Shown here: positions 1 to 11,181 of the stretch, piece by piece
Numbering within the stretch: position 1 is the stretch's first letter
Layout of the letters: every line of letters begins with the position of its first letter
NCBI RefSeq assembly: GCF_037975245.1
Contig: NC_092574.1
Coordinates: 13,047,213-13,111,212, forward strand
DNA length: 64,000 bases
Direction of reading: 5' to 3'
DNA from: Apostichopus japonicus
Taxonomy: Eukaryota > Echinodermata > Holothuroidea > Aspidochirotida > Stichopodidae
Position numbers and translations under genes: made by a program
The notes under the pieces: generated by a model
What the model saw: the letters and a program-made list of their open reading frames with translations, nothing else
Databases searched by the model: none
What the model was told of the DNA's origin: nothing

Positions 1-2457
1 TACATAGCGATAAAGTAACGATACAAAAGATACTGCATGTCAACAATATCAACAACACAGAGGAGTGTGAAGCTAAGCATGAAAGGAAACACAGCATACT
101 AACTGTGTAAGCCTTCAATCTTCACAAAGAGAGAGGGATTTGAGATTAATGGCCATAAAAGGGAAAGAATGTCCTTGAAAGCCATTTACCAATCTGAATT
201 CACATTATTCAGCTTCTCCAATCCTCTGCATCTGTCTCTAACTTCTACTCCAAACTATATAGCAGACCTCCCAGAGGTTCTTCAACAAAATAAAGTTTTG
301 TAAAGGTTGTAATGAAGAAATAACGGTTTTTAAAGGTTTCGAACATGAAATTAATGTTTTAAGGCCCAAAATGAAGTTAATTTGTAACTTATCACCATCT
401 ATGTCCATTTTTACATCATCCATGGCCCTTATTTAAAGTACCTGACTTACAATAACTGTTGTTGTGAGTCTGTTTTGTATCACTGCATGAATCATGCCAG
501 GATTTCTACAAAAACTTAATACCCAATGCCAAGGTTAGCATGACTGAATACATATTTCTACTCTATACTAAATCTTTAAAATATTTTTTTAACTGAAATT
601 TAAAAAAAAGGTTTTAAAGAGTATTTTTGAAAATTTAAGGTTTTTTAAAGGTTTTAAAGATTTTGCTGGAAGGTTTGACATAGGAATAAATCATGGCTGT
701 GAAGACAAAAGACACCACGTCACTACCCTTGTCTGTGCAGATGTTTCTTGCAAAAAGCTGCTCACCCTGAACAATTGAAAGTAACAGGCCAATTAACACT
801 ACTACACAAAACTGATACACCATGTACCACTCCATAGGTCATTGCTCAATTTACATGCAATGTATCTATATATCTTGATTATGTATGAATATCAAGAACA
901 GAATGACATACCATCAAAAATTTGAAAAACCTTACGGGTACTGCAATGCTTGAATCAGTATAAAGTCAGATGGAGTCTTATTACACACAGCATGCTTGTC
1001 AGATATCATGTACAATTTATTATTCAACTACGTGTATATAATAATGTGTGTACTTTATTTGATCAGATATTTACAATGTATAACACAATCAAGTAAATAA
1101 TCATGTTATTCACCAGCATATTAGCATAATGACTTTAAGTTATACCAATACCAGTGTCACAGTAGACAGCATTTTGTTTTCTAATTCAAACATGACAATA
1201 TCCTCTCCATTGCTGTACCTTTGTATTGGGATGATTTTTTCACTGGAGTTTTCATATTGTGAAACCTCATGATGTTTACATTTACTCTTTTCATAATCAC
1301 AGAATTCATGATGATTTTTTTAAACATTTTAAAATACTGACTACTATGAAAAACTTATCTTCTTACCTTTGCGAAAAGATAAAAGCCTTGTAAGTAACAT
1401 GCCTGTAACGGGTGACTGACATACCACTGTATGTCAGGGAGTGCAGAGAATGTTCTGAGAATTAAGCAATCGTACTGGAGAGAGCCTATTTGTCTACTAC
1501 TACCCAGTAAATCCTCCACTTTGAAAATCGCACTGAATGTTATAAAACTCCAGACACTTCAGACATTTGCCAAGGAAGCAATTTAGATGGCTACCATTAT
1601 TGACCTAGCAGAATAACATCTATTTAGTTCTTCTTACAAAAGTCGTAGCCGGTCTAATGTACTATTACACTGATAATTACTACTACACACTGCACTGATA
1701 GAAATGCAGACACATCGGTTGGAAAAGGCCAGGCATACCTGACCAGTCAAGTGGAAAACTTTTGTTACAAGAGGATCTTTCTCTTCATCTGTAACTGGAC
1801 CCTCCTATTATCACCCACTAACAATAGTTTCTTGTTGAAGTGTAACCACTCTTCTTTTTTTTTCCTGCTTTGCTTTTCATTCACAGCACTGGCTGTTCAT
1901 GAAGTCATCAAACACAAAAGCTCACCATTACTACGAGAGCATACCATCATGAAACGGGATGGATTTTCACAACCAGAGAGTTCTGAAGACTGGCAGGGAT
2001 TTTCAGAAAGCTTATAACAGTCAAGACAGGTAAACATACAATCGGAAGAGAAACTAGAATGATTACAAAAAAAGAAAAGGGGAAAATAAAAAGGATAGAG
2101 ATGAATATAGTGGTTGAAATACAGTTACGCATCACCTAAGTTATTACAGTATATGGATTGATCTTCAACTATTAAAGATGGTAAACAGTATGGAGAAATG
2201 GCAAAATGTGTAGTAAATGCAATACTAGAGGATGGGAAGATGAGGGGGTTGGAGGGGGTTCAGAGAGGGGTGGTAGCAGGATGGGTTAAAATGATATGAA
2301 TGGCAGTACAACAGAGTGAGGATGATATGAGTAACTTAAATCATAAATGATCTTAAAAATAGATCATTGCTAAACAGTTCTATATAGAGATATGAAACAG
2401 ACTTGACGAATCGAACCACATACTGCCAAATTGAAGCAGTACAGAACAACGGTATGC
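1..2457. other. Non-coding stretch, AT-rich
   Basis: I see no gene that can be supported. At about 300-360 and 600-660 there are imperfect runs built on a TTTTAAAGG-type word. A 66-codon minus-strand open frame (635-835) starts with a hydrophobic, signal-peptide-like segment and contains a possible 69-bp intron ending in a good TCTTCACAG acceptor, but it matches no family I recognise. Confidence 0.5.
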
Positions 2458-2600
2458 AGAGGAAGGAGGAGAGGAAAGGATGAGAGGATAGGATGGGAGG
2501 AGAGGAAAGGATGAGAGGAGAGGATGAGAGGAGAGGATAGGATGAGGGAGTAGGAGAGGAAGCTGTAGGGAAAGGATAAAGGGTGTAAGAATGGGATGGA
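2458..2600. repeat. Purine-rich minisatellite (GGAGAGGAT-type)
   Basis: One strand is almost purely G and A. A GAGAGGAAAGGATGAGAGG word occurs at 2469 and again at 2500 (31-bp step), followed by shorter GAGAGGAT units. The minus-strand Ser/Pro/Leu-rich open frames here are translations of this repeat and not genes. Confidence 0.75.
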
Positions 2601-3433
2601 GAAGTAAGGAAGACAACTAGCATGAAGGAGAGGTAGAAGGATGGTATCAAGCCTCTTATTTCCCTGGTTGGATTATACCATTTTTTTTTTATTGGGGATA
2701 TTTGTTCTTTGACAAAATATCTTACCAACAATAAGTAAGGGATGTTAAGTGTTGTGCTCATGATAAATTGAGCATTATACACATTTTTTGCTGTACAAAA
2801 CCCCTAATAAATAAATGGAACAATCTAACCGGGGAAAAAAGAGACTGATCCGAAGTATGTGAGGAGACAGAAGGATGGGGAGGAGATGGAAGGATGTTAA
2901 AACTTATGATCTTTAACTACCGATGATTGATAAGCAGTCCTTCTCTATTTACACGTAACCCTTCCCATCCACCCACCACATCCACACCAACCACCCTCCT
3001 CCTTCCCATTCACTCCCCTCTTTATTTTCCCTTCAACTCATTTGACTTTCACACAGCAGGACAATGTTGTCAGTACAGGGCCTCACAAACCATTGATCTC
3101 TGGCATTATCAACTCTCACTGAATTCTTAAAGGGCGCCACCAATTTCTCTGCCTGTACATTTCAGATCAGATTAAAACTAGATATGAACATCCCTGATCA
3201 GCTAAAAGTCTGCTAGACATTTGTACAGGTTTCTCTCTCCATATACCATATACTGTGGTGATGGAGATGTATGAGAAGTCAGTCTATAGAAATGACTCAA
3301 TGATCTCACTACACTGATACACAGAACTGTATATTTATTACTTAGATCATAACCCATCCATCAGGGTTAAACATTTATTCATTCATTCTTAGTAAAGATT
3401 CCTAAATCCTATTGGTCCATTCAGGTCAGCTGA
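2601..3433. other. Non-coding stretch
   Basis: Nothing supportable was found beyond a pyrimidine-rich patch at 2940-3045. It ends at the fold-back repeat region. Confidence 0.5.
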
Positions 3434-3462
3434 CCGTGGTTAATCCTGTGAGTAACGCACGG
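3434..3462 (+). repeat. Detached copy of the fold-back arm core
   Basis: The word TTAATCCTGTGAGTAACGCAC lies inside a short CCGTG...CACGG stem here. The same word appears in both arms of the hairpin at 3566-3731 (once reversed), with a single mismatch in the right arm. A GGTCAGCTGACC palindrome sits immediately upstream. This could be one end of a larger, older element reaching to 3731, or an independent fragment. Confidence 0.6.
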
Positions 3463-3565
3463 TAAAATTACGGGGCATCACTTTAATAAATCTTTGGTTA
3501 TATGTAACCAAAAATGTTTTGTTTTATGATTTTTCCCCCACACAAATGGTAGTGTATGAATGAAC

Positions 3566-3731
3566 GGGGTTAATCAACGGTCTAGCATGCGTTACTCACA
3601 GGATTAATGCACGATCGGGGGATAATGCAAGCGATGCACGAGGGCGGAGCCCGAGTGCATCCAGCGATAGCATTAACACCCGGAGTGCATTAATCATGTG
3701 AGTAACGCACGCTAGACCGTTGATTAACCCC
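3566..3731. mobile_element. Fold-back (hairpin) element, 166 bp
   Basis: Arms 3566-3612 and 3685-3731 are reverse complements over 47 bp with about two mismatches. The left arm starts GGGGTTAATCAACGG. The interior (3613-3684) is itself an imperfect inverted repeat around GAGGGCGGAGCCCGAG, so nearly the whole element can fold into one hairpin. It is CpG-rich compared with its AT-rich surroundings. It codes for nothing. The structure is typical of fold-back or MITE-like DNA elements. No family name or clear target-site duplication can be assigned. Confidence 0.8.
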
Positions 3732-5193
3732 TTAATTATGATGAGCATAAAGACAATGCAGCAACTTATTTACCTTGTTAAAGTCACCCCAGACAGGAGG
3801 CAAAAGTTCCTCTTTATTTTTTTTTTCATTTCTCTCTTTTGCACAGTTAAATATTTATTTAGCTATTGATCAAAATTTGCTAGATATATATATTCAACTT
3901 TATACCGGAAAACACTTCAGCACCTGAACTTTGGGACAGATGATAGATCTTCTCACTATAGTATAAAGTTAATTACCATTTGACAAATTGCAGATCCAAT
4001 TGGATCATCATTTGGGTTAAACCCAATGTGGCACCTATCCTAGATAAATCCAGGCACCCTATCTACAAATGAATTATATGCCACGACTTGGAAAGCGCAG
4101 ATCCATCCCTACTACTTTTTGTTACCGTTGCAACTGCTCCTACCCTTCTTATACCTACAACTGAGGAACCACTTGCCCCTTGGGGCATTTCAGACACAAA
4201 CTTGATAGAAAAGAAAATTCAAGGTTCCCTTTCATGACATAAAGATTGATTTCATTCAAACATGAACTCCACACATCAGAGGTTATCCGACCTCCCACAA
4301 TAACAAACCGAAAACTAACAATATAAGCATATGTTGCCATGGAAATCACAAATGAATACACATGTAGCAACAGAAATATAAGCTACATCCTTATCAGATC
4401 TCTATGATCTGGGACACCTCCTCCCCCCCCCCTCTAACCTTCCCACCAACAAAAGAAAGAAAAGAATTGGGTTATCTCACACATATGAACCAGTCCACTT
4501 GAGTGTTACTGGGCAATCATATCTGCAAACATTGAGAGTGACTCACAAACTTGAAGAAATGAAACAAGAGCTAAGAATGTAAACATTACTGATTTGATTT
4601 GATTTATGTATAACATTACCAAACATGAGTTTGATATTATTTGATGAGCTTGTAATGGGGTCATGGGGGTTACCTCAAACAGCTCTCTCTGTCAACTGTG
4701 CATACTTCCTTAAGAGCATTACAAACTAATAGAGAGATACTTGAAACACAATACGAAAACTGAAAGTAATCAGTAACAAAGTCAGATCCATTAAGGTCTT
4801 ATCAGAAATACAGGGACGCCTGCCCGTCCTCAGGAAATATGGACTGATGGATAATGTTTTACAGTGTGGATGGGGAGAGTAGTATTAAACACTGTCAACT
4901 TTATGCACACTGGTGACCGAGGACCTGGGGGGGGGAGGGTGCTTTGGCTCATACCCGCTTGGCATGACACTCAATGTTCATCTGAAACAAGTGCTTTCAG
5001 TTTTGGTCATTTCAGATTACAGTCTATGGAGATTTGTAAGTTTAAAAGGATAGTACAAAGAAAAATTTACAATGAAAATATGAAAGAGGAACCAAACATA
5101 TTCTAAAGGATATTGGTGAAATTGGCATTCAATTCTTATGTACCGTTTTTAAGATACCAACATTTGAAGTTGACACATGTTTTGCAGCAAGAC
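3732..5193. other. Non-coding stretch
   Basis: No gene supported. It contains a C10 run (4423-4432) and a G9 run near 4928. The 71- and 80-codon open frames here have no recognisable motif. Confidence 0.5.
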
Positions 5194-5406
5194 GTGAGCT
5201 TGAAGCAAACAGGTGTGATGCCATAGAAGAAACAAAATTTAATTATAATTTTCCATTTCAAAATTGGGATGCATCTCAGTCTGAATAAACTACCATCATT
5301 GGTATAATTCTTTAACTCAACATCCCCTTAGGCCAACGTTGGAACCCTATCCAATCCAAGGTCAAGGGTGAAATTATGACATCACACCTGTTTGCTTCAA
5401 GTTCAC
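5194..5406. mobile_element. Short inverted-repeat element (MITE-like), 213 bp
   Basis: Positions 5194-5220 and 5380-5406 are 27-bp inverted repeats with one mismatch; the left one starts GTGAGCTTGAAGCAAACAGG. The 159-bp interior is AT-rich and non-coding. I see no convincing target-site duplication, so the superfamily is open and the true ends may lie a few bases outside these arms. Confidence 0.65.
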
Positions 5407-8027
5407 TTCTAGTACAGAAGATTTCAATAACTATCAGCATCTGGAGAATACCATGTAGGAATTTCATGCAAAATTTGACTAGGTGCTTTGAATGTCTTTT
5501 CTCTTTCCTCAGTCGAAAATAAATTATCCTCTGGTCTGTTTCTCTCCCCCCCCCCCCTTACATACCAGTAACAGACAATATGGCTAGCGATTTAATAGCT
5601 ACTGTAGACGTGTATAACAAAATACAGTAGCACTTCAATTTGGCTTTCTTCTGGGAAAGTTCTTGATTCCCCTACTGATAGTTGATAAATTGACAAAAAC
5701 CATCCTGTACGGACTTTGATAAACGCTGTAGTTAATCAATTGCATGGTGTCATCTGACGGTCACTAGGACAGCAAAAAGAGAATTTCTGTCTTGACCACT
5801 GTTCAATAAAACGGGAGAAGTTTACTCCCTGACCATGAGAACATCAATAACTATCGTGCATATGAACTTTTGTTAGCTGTAAACTTGACCAAAACCTCAA
5901 TAAACCACTAGCCAAGAAGGCAGTCTGGCAGGCAGGCTTCTTTTTTCTTTCTTTTCCTCTCTCTTTTTGTCTTATTTTATTGTTATTTCTTTATAGGGAC
6001 AATCTATAAATACACCGCCACGCTTTCCAGAGAAGGGGGGAAAAAAAGGCATCAAAATTTGATTGACATCGATGAAAGATGCGGTTGTTAAGGAGAGAAG
6101 AATGGAAAGATGGAGCATGGATTGTAGCTAAGATAATTGCAATGACCATATGCGCTTGTTTGTATTGCCATTTATTACTTCACTGCTGGGGTTGTATTTA
6201 ATTTAAGCCTATCGGTCGAAATGTAAGGAATATTGCTAATCTTATACCATTTTCGAACTTGACATTGACAAAAAGTCTTCAAGTTTAGTCGTTACTGTTC
6301 CCTTTTTGGTTTCCCGACAGGGAAGACTATGGAGTCACTCTCAACGACCTTGCAAAATTGTGAGGGCTGCAGATCTTCAGGGTGCATTAATAAATTTACC
6401 CTTTTTGCCAAGCTTCTTGTGTTTAGTGTGTACATATATATGGCATTGTTTTGCATACATGTGTGTCTGAGTAAAACCCCTATATAAAACAGTTTCCTGT
6501 TGTGTGGTATCTGATTGCCACAAATTTGAATAGGTTATATAGCAGCTATTGGTGCCATTCTCAGAAATTATACATGGATACGTAATGTGTCAGGTAATAT
6601 GTAACAGGGCATGAAATATCATACAACAAATTCAATAGGGGTGAATAAGCATGAACCAAGCCATATTTTCTTAGCACCTAGCAGCTGACACACCACACAC
6701 GCACACCCGTTATTTTTATCCACTATTTACCCACAAAGATACACACAATTAAAACTTTAACACCTAGACAAATTCCAACCTTTTTTGCAAGAGTAATCTG
6801 TTCTTTAGACAATATCAGCGGGTGGTATATGATTCCTGTGTGCATTCTAGCACAAAGCTATCACCCACAGAAACTTGAAGTTTCAGAATGAAGAAGCAAA
6901 AAAAAGAAGGGGAAAAAAAAGGTAATTATATTTTCATTCTTCAGTTAAGCCAGAGTTGACGCCAAAACTCCCCAGAATTAAAATTCTGGCTTAAAAATTT
7001 ACACAACACAATGGTAAGCCAACCCCCCATCTTTTGAACTTGGAAAAGGAGGGATTAGGGACGAAAACCGAAACATTGCTTAGCGGCTCTGGTTAATTAA
7101 ACATTTCTGTTCTCCTCTAAAAGAATCCCGGGGACAAGCCCTGGGGATAAATATACCTCTCTCTTTCACTCCATCAAAAGGTAGCTTGCAGATCTACACT
7201 CAAAATTCCACTCAAACCAAATGAAAAGAAAACAGTTGCTTCAAAGGAGACGAGTCAAGACAGAATGATTCTCCAGTTGATTTTGGTTTTTGCCAAACTT
7301 ATTTCTTTTTACACAAATTGACTGGGGCGGTATTGCAGGAATGTAATTTTTTATTGTAAATCAAGGATCTCTGCCTTGTGAATGCAGGATTAGGAAAATC
7401 AAAACCAACGTAGTTTCAAAAAATGTGGGAATGCTTAACCGAGATTTAAAAAAGAACAAGTTACGTCTGAAATGAAATGTTTCATTACAAAGCTTTTATA
7501 TCAAGAATTACCAGCACTCTGTAATAACCACCGATATTCTGTATTAAACAGTCTATTTAAAACATTACTTATTTCCATAACGTTTTTAAACTGAAACCTG
7601 AACGTTCCACAATACCATACGAATCTTCAAAAATAAGTTGCAAGTCAAAAGTCACAACGGAAAAAGAAAGCAGAATTTCTTTTTTTACATATTCTAAGTC
7701 ATTTGTCATTTTAAAAGGAGTCTGTTTATACCACATACTGTGACATACAGCAATTAACACAACGGGTACATGGGTGTAACCAACTAAAATACCTTTCATT
7801 TCAATCTGATTGATATTCCAAAATCACCTCATCTGTGTTGGGTCTTTTCTATTCCCCAGAAATTAATTCGGTCAATAAATTCCTTTTTTCAGAGCTGTTC
7901 TTCCTCCTTTGGAGACAACCAACAGCTGTTTGTCTTACAAGAAGGTCAAAGTTACTCCAATATGACAAAATATTGTTAGCTCCTAGATCCTTGTTGATAT
8001 GATGATGAGGCACAAGATTCAGAAGGC
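5407..8027. other. Non-coding stretch
   Basis: No gene supported. It includes a C12 tract (5546-5557), a pyrimidine tract near 5940-5990 and purine patches near 6895-6925. Nothing else stands out. Confidence 0.5.
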
Positions 8028-8051
8028 CACCATGCAGTTGGAAGTCTGACC
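8028..8051 (-). repeat. 24-bp repeat, copy 1 of an exact inverted pair
   Basis: This 24-mer (starting CACCATGCAGTTGGAAG) is the exact reverse complement of 12722-12745. Matches of this length are not expected by chance in 64 kb. Flanking bases do not match. See the paired copy. Confidence 0.85.
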
Positions 8052-8402
8052 CCGTGACCTCGAAGAATGATCAACGATCACGCATATCATTAAATTTGAA
8101 TTTGCCCGCATTTTACGTAAAGTCGGTCCTACTTTTCACTCACAGAATTTACAGACATTGATAGTTTACAACTTACCGGAACCTCACAGAATGGATTAAA
8201 AGTAATTCCAATGTATGGTAGGGCAAAGATACCCGAGAAAAAATCAACGAAAACCTATGAAACAACGATTGCAATCCAACTCCGTCCTCACACATGTATT
8301 CCTAACTGACACAAAATAGGTCAAAACGAACCAACGAAAGAGAGTTACAGCAAAAAAGTTCTCCCATTTGTGGATCTTGTACTCTCCTACATGATGCTGT
8401 AA

Positions 8403-8459
8403 AGATTAGGTAAAATGGTTGTCTAAGACGGCCGGTCACAAAACGATTACCTCGACTCG
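8403..8459. repeat. Dispersed ~50-bp repeat, copy 1
   Basis: It aligns in the same orientation with 12374-12431 at roughly 80% over about 50 bp with small gaps. The shared core is GTTGTCTAAGACG, then GTCACA, then CGACTCG. It overlaps the putative splice donor and intron start of the candidate exon at 8451-8484. Confidence 0.7.
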
Positions 8460-8484
8460 GCGATTTTGTTGCTGTCGCCGCCAT
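8451..8484 (-). CDS. Candidate first coding exon (start codon to splice donor)
   Basis: On the minus strand an ATG at 8484 sits in a good start context (AAAATGGCGGCG) and opens a short Ala/Thr/Lys/Ser-rich peptide (MAATATKSPSR), followed by a GTAATC donor at 8450. The surroundings are CpG-rich relative to the window, as is usual for animal 5' ends, and a POU-octamer-like ATGCAAAC lies about 35 bp upstream. Reading to the left, later exons would fall below 8300, but I could not identify one that continues the frame. If unspliced, the frame runs on for 60 codons to 8302 with no recognisable domain. Function unknown. It may instead be chance within a repeat, because the bases just past the donor recur at 12.4 kb. 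Confidence 0.25.
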
Positions 8485-9160
8485 TTTGAAATTAGGTAGA
8501 CTTTCGCCAAGCCGTTTGCATGCTATGGGCTACTACCGACAAGACTTCACTCAAATCGTTTTCAATGTAGTGGAACCCATTCCTTTAGTGTACGGTCTAT
8601 TAGGAATGTTAGGTTTTGTGGCGTGAAATTAAGTAATTTAAGTTGTGCTAAGGTTTGGAAGAAATTTTGTCCCAAATTCTAATATATGATTAGGTAAAAT
8701 GTGAAATTACTGAGAGCTGCGTATGGGAGGGGTAAGAGAGACAAATTGGGGAGGGGGCAAGGGAGATGGTGTTTCCTTTCTAGCTAAATTAATGGTGGTA
8801 ACTATTAAGGTAACACAAATTTTCCTGAGTCTGTTGTCAAAACTGAAGGGGTCATACCACATGTCGAATATACAAAGGTAACATGGCCTAGGCCAAACCT
8901 TATTTCTAGTTGCTTTCTAAGGAACTTCCAACAATTCCGAATGATTTATACCTACAATACCAAATGATTTATACTTACCCACTTACCATAATTCCACAGT
9001 AGCCCTTACTCAGTGAGATTCTGCAAAGCTGGGTACTCATCTGTTGCTTATATTCATCAATAAATATCAGTTAACAGTTTTCCAGTCAATACCAATCCTT
9101 GTTTGGTTCATGTATCACACTACATAACCACTTGTCAATATTGGAGTTAAGTACTGTGGC
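8485..9160. other. Non-coding stretch upstream of the candidate 5' exon
   Basis: No gene seen. It would be the promoter side of the minus-strand exon at 8484 if that exon is real. It holds a short G-rich patch near 8725-8770. Confidence 0.4.
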
Positions 9161-9164
9161 TTGG

Positions 9165-9335
9165 GTAGGGGTGTGTTGTTTAGGGGAGGGGTGTGGTGTT
9201 TTTAGGGGTTTTGGGGAGGGAATGTGGTGCTTAGCGGATTTGGGGAAGGGTTTGGAGTTTCCCAGCTTTGGGATGGGTGTGGTGTTCACCAGCTTTGGGA
9301 AGAGTTAGGGTATTTTGGAGGGATGAGGTGGTTTT
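9165..9335 (+). repeat. G-rich degenerate tandem repeat
   Basis: Repeated GGGTGTGGTGTT, TTTGGGGAGGG and CCAGCTTTGGGA words give an imperfect array with many runs of three to five Gs. Complementary open frames on both strands (9099-9308 plus, 9086-9289 minus) are repetitive translations and not genes. G-quadruplex formation is plausible. Confidence 0.65.
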
Positions 9336-9999
9336 GCCACATATGGGGACTTTAATTAAAAGCGGACTTTCAGTACACAGGACGTGTTTGGATACATTAC
9401 GTTCTATGGATACTCTGACCAAATATTTTGAGTAGGGCTGTTTTCTTTTTCTTTTGCACATGCATAGTAGAACATTAGTCAACAGTGGAAATAGAGTTGC
9501 CTGGTCTTTTATTGATTTTATAACTGTAACAATAAGGCACTTTAAGCAACAGAAAAAAGAAAACAAAAACATTTGGTGTGACACTCTCCATGAAAGAACA
9601 TGTTTTAATGTCCTGTGAAAATATGGGCATGAAATATAAATTACTTCGATCACTTCAAAGTGAAATACTTTGTTCAAATGGAAGGAATAGCTTAACAAAA
9701 TTTGAATACTTCTTGAAATGAAACACACTTCATACTGTGAAGACTTCATACAATAATATTGTCTGAAAAAAAATCACACACAATGTCAAGTGCATTATGA
9801 CTGGAAGGGGTATTTCAAGGTGGCATAGTGAAGGCATGACATAGCAACAACAGTTCAGGTGGCAGGATGGATAGTTTTGTAACTTTGAAATGGTGAGATA
9901 TACCTGTGACATATAGCATAAGATTAAAATTAAAAGACAAATATATAAAAGTAAAAGGTAAGAGTAGAAAGTAAATAAATAAGTCCAAACTTGACATAT

Positions 10000-10460
10000 A
10001 ACTTTAACAACCTGGTCTTCTTCAGAAATAGGAGCACCAATAGCAGCCCAACGATCCATAATTCCTTTCATATAAATCAAATTATTTCCAACTGACTTGC
10101 CCTCTGCCATTTCAGTTCTGAGGTACTTTTTCTTGAGCTGAAGTTTGTTGGTTAGAGAATCCTTTTCGAACAGAGTACGCAAGGCATCCTAAGCATTACT
10201 TGGTTTGTCACTTGTTGTAATTAATTCCAGCTGACTAGATGCTATTGCAAGCACAATGGTGAAAAATGCCAGTTGTGTCTTTTTCAAGTTTGCACTCTTC
10301 TACTTCTCACATACAGTAACCCCCAACTTTCCTGAGCCATCCTCATAGCCCACAGGCCTTTTGCAAGAAACAAATGTCTCATCTGGAAATTCCATGTCAG
10401 CCAGTTCGAGCCATCCATTTTGTTAATTTTCCACGTCATATCTTCTGTTGTTCCAGCCAT
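10000..10460 (-). pseudogene. Decayed copia-type gag (LTR retrotransposon capsid protein)
   Basis: Reading leftwards from an ATG at 10460, the peptide begins MAGTTEDMTWKINKMDGSNW and continues LTWNFQMRHLFLAKGLW, the N-terminal hallmark of copia-type Gag. A frameshift near 10350 moves to a frame reading GYEDGS, then LAIASSQLELI, LRTLFEKDSLTNKLQLKKK, and DRWAAIGAPISEEDQVV, the order expected in the copia Gag family (gag-polypeptide of LTR copia-type). In-frame TAG stops lie at 10300-10302 and 10189-10191; the second replaces the Trp expected before DALRTLFEK. Similarity stops near 10000, before any CCHC zinc knuckle. No protease, integrase or reverse transcriptase was found further left. It sits just inside a matching primer-binding site and LTR. 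The element is dead and truncated. Confidence 0.9.
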
Positions 10461-10587
10461 ATTGGTCAGTTGTCACGACTAAATTAACCACTTTAAGTAC
10501 CGACATTTCCCAAGAAATGGTTCCAAAATCAGCACATAAATTCCAAACAACAATCTATTCTACACAGTTAACTTCCAGTGTATGTGT

Positions 10588-10601
10588 CTGGGCCAATAAC
10601 C
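10588..10601 (-). other. Primer-binding site, copia type (internal initiator tRNA-Met)
   Basis: On the minus strand GGTTATTGGCCCAG matches, with one mismatch, the complement of the anticodon-arm segment of animal initiator tRNA-Met (CTGGGCCCATAACC). Priming from this internal tRNA fragment is characteristic of several animal copia lineages. It directly abuts the LTR end and precedes gag, the correct order. Confidence 0.75.
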
Positions 10602-10810
10602 TGTTCGAGTTAGCTAGAGAATAGGCATGAGACTGCTGAGTATATTACAGCCTGTTGCTGCACACAACTTGTTCTTTCTATAAGAGTATAACAGAACCTG
10701 AGGAAAAATGTAAATTACATATATATAGAAAACAAAATTGCTTAAAGGTAGCACACTAATAATACAACCTGATTAAACAAACAATAGTTTGGAGCAGAGT
10801 TGTAACAACA
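10602..10810 (-). mobile_element. Probable 5' LTR of the copia-type element, ~209 bp
   Basis: In element orientation it would start TGTTGTTACAAC (at 10810) and end CGAACA (at 10602) next to the primer-binding site, giving TG...CA termini. The length suits the short LTRs of animal copia elements. The outer boundary is inferred from the TGTT/AACA symmetry only. No second LTR was found in the window, so it cannot be confirmed by pairing. The missing 3' half is consistent with truncation near 10000. Confidence 0.55.
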
Positions 10811-11159
10811 GGCACTTAACTGATCCACAGGCTGCATTCCTTCTTACTACGGGTACATATAACAGAGCTAGGAACTTAAAGATATATAGTATTAAATAGA
10901 ATGTGAGACTACATTTATTAACAGATCTCTATAAATAAAATCTTATATGAAGACTTCAGATATGAGGATAATAAACATGAGGATGTAATAAACTCTGGAA
11001 GCTATCTGGGCTAATACTTAATACCAGTGGAACTGCATTTTGCAATGTTAGTCATTATACATAACAAAACAAATTTAATAGTGAATGAAACTTTTCTTCT
11101 TTTTGGGAATCACTTTTTTGGTCATATATACATGGGAAAGCACCTTAGAGAAATCTGTG

Positions 11160-11181
11160 TGTGACACACACACACACACAT
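11160..11181. repeat. (CA)n microsatellite
   Basis: GTGTGACACACACACACACACA run, short and interrupted. Confidence 0.8.

Noticed and set aside
9231-9749. 172-codon minus-strand frame, the longest in the window
   Set aside because: Runs through AT-rich sequence into the G-rich tandem repeat; no motif, splice or promoter context.
9730-9999. Continuation of the gag frame to the left (hydrophobic Tyr/Leu/Phe-rich)
   Set aside because: Copia Gag similarity ends near 10000; the rest is AT-rich non-coding DNA that happens to stay open.
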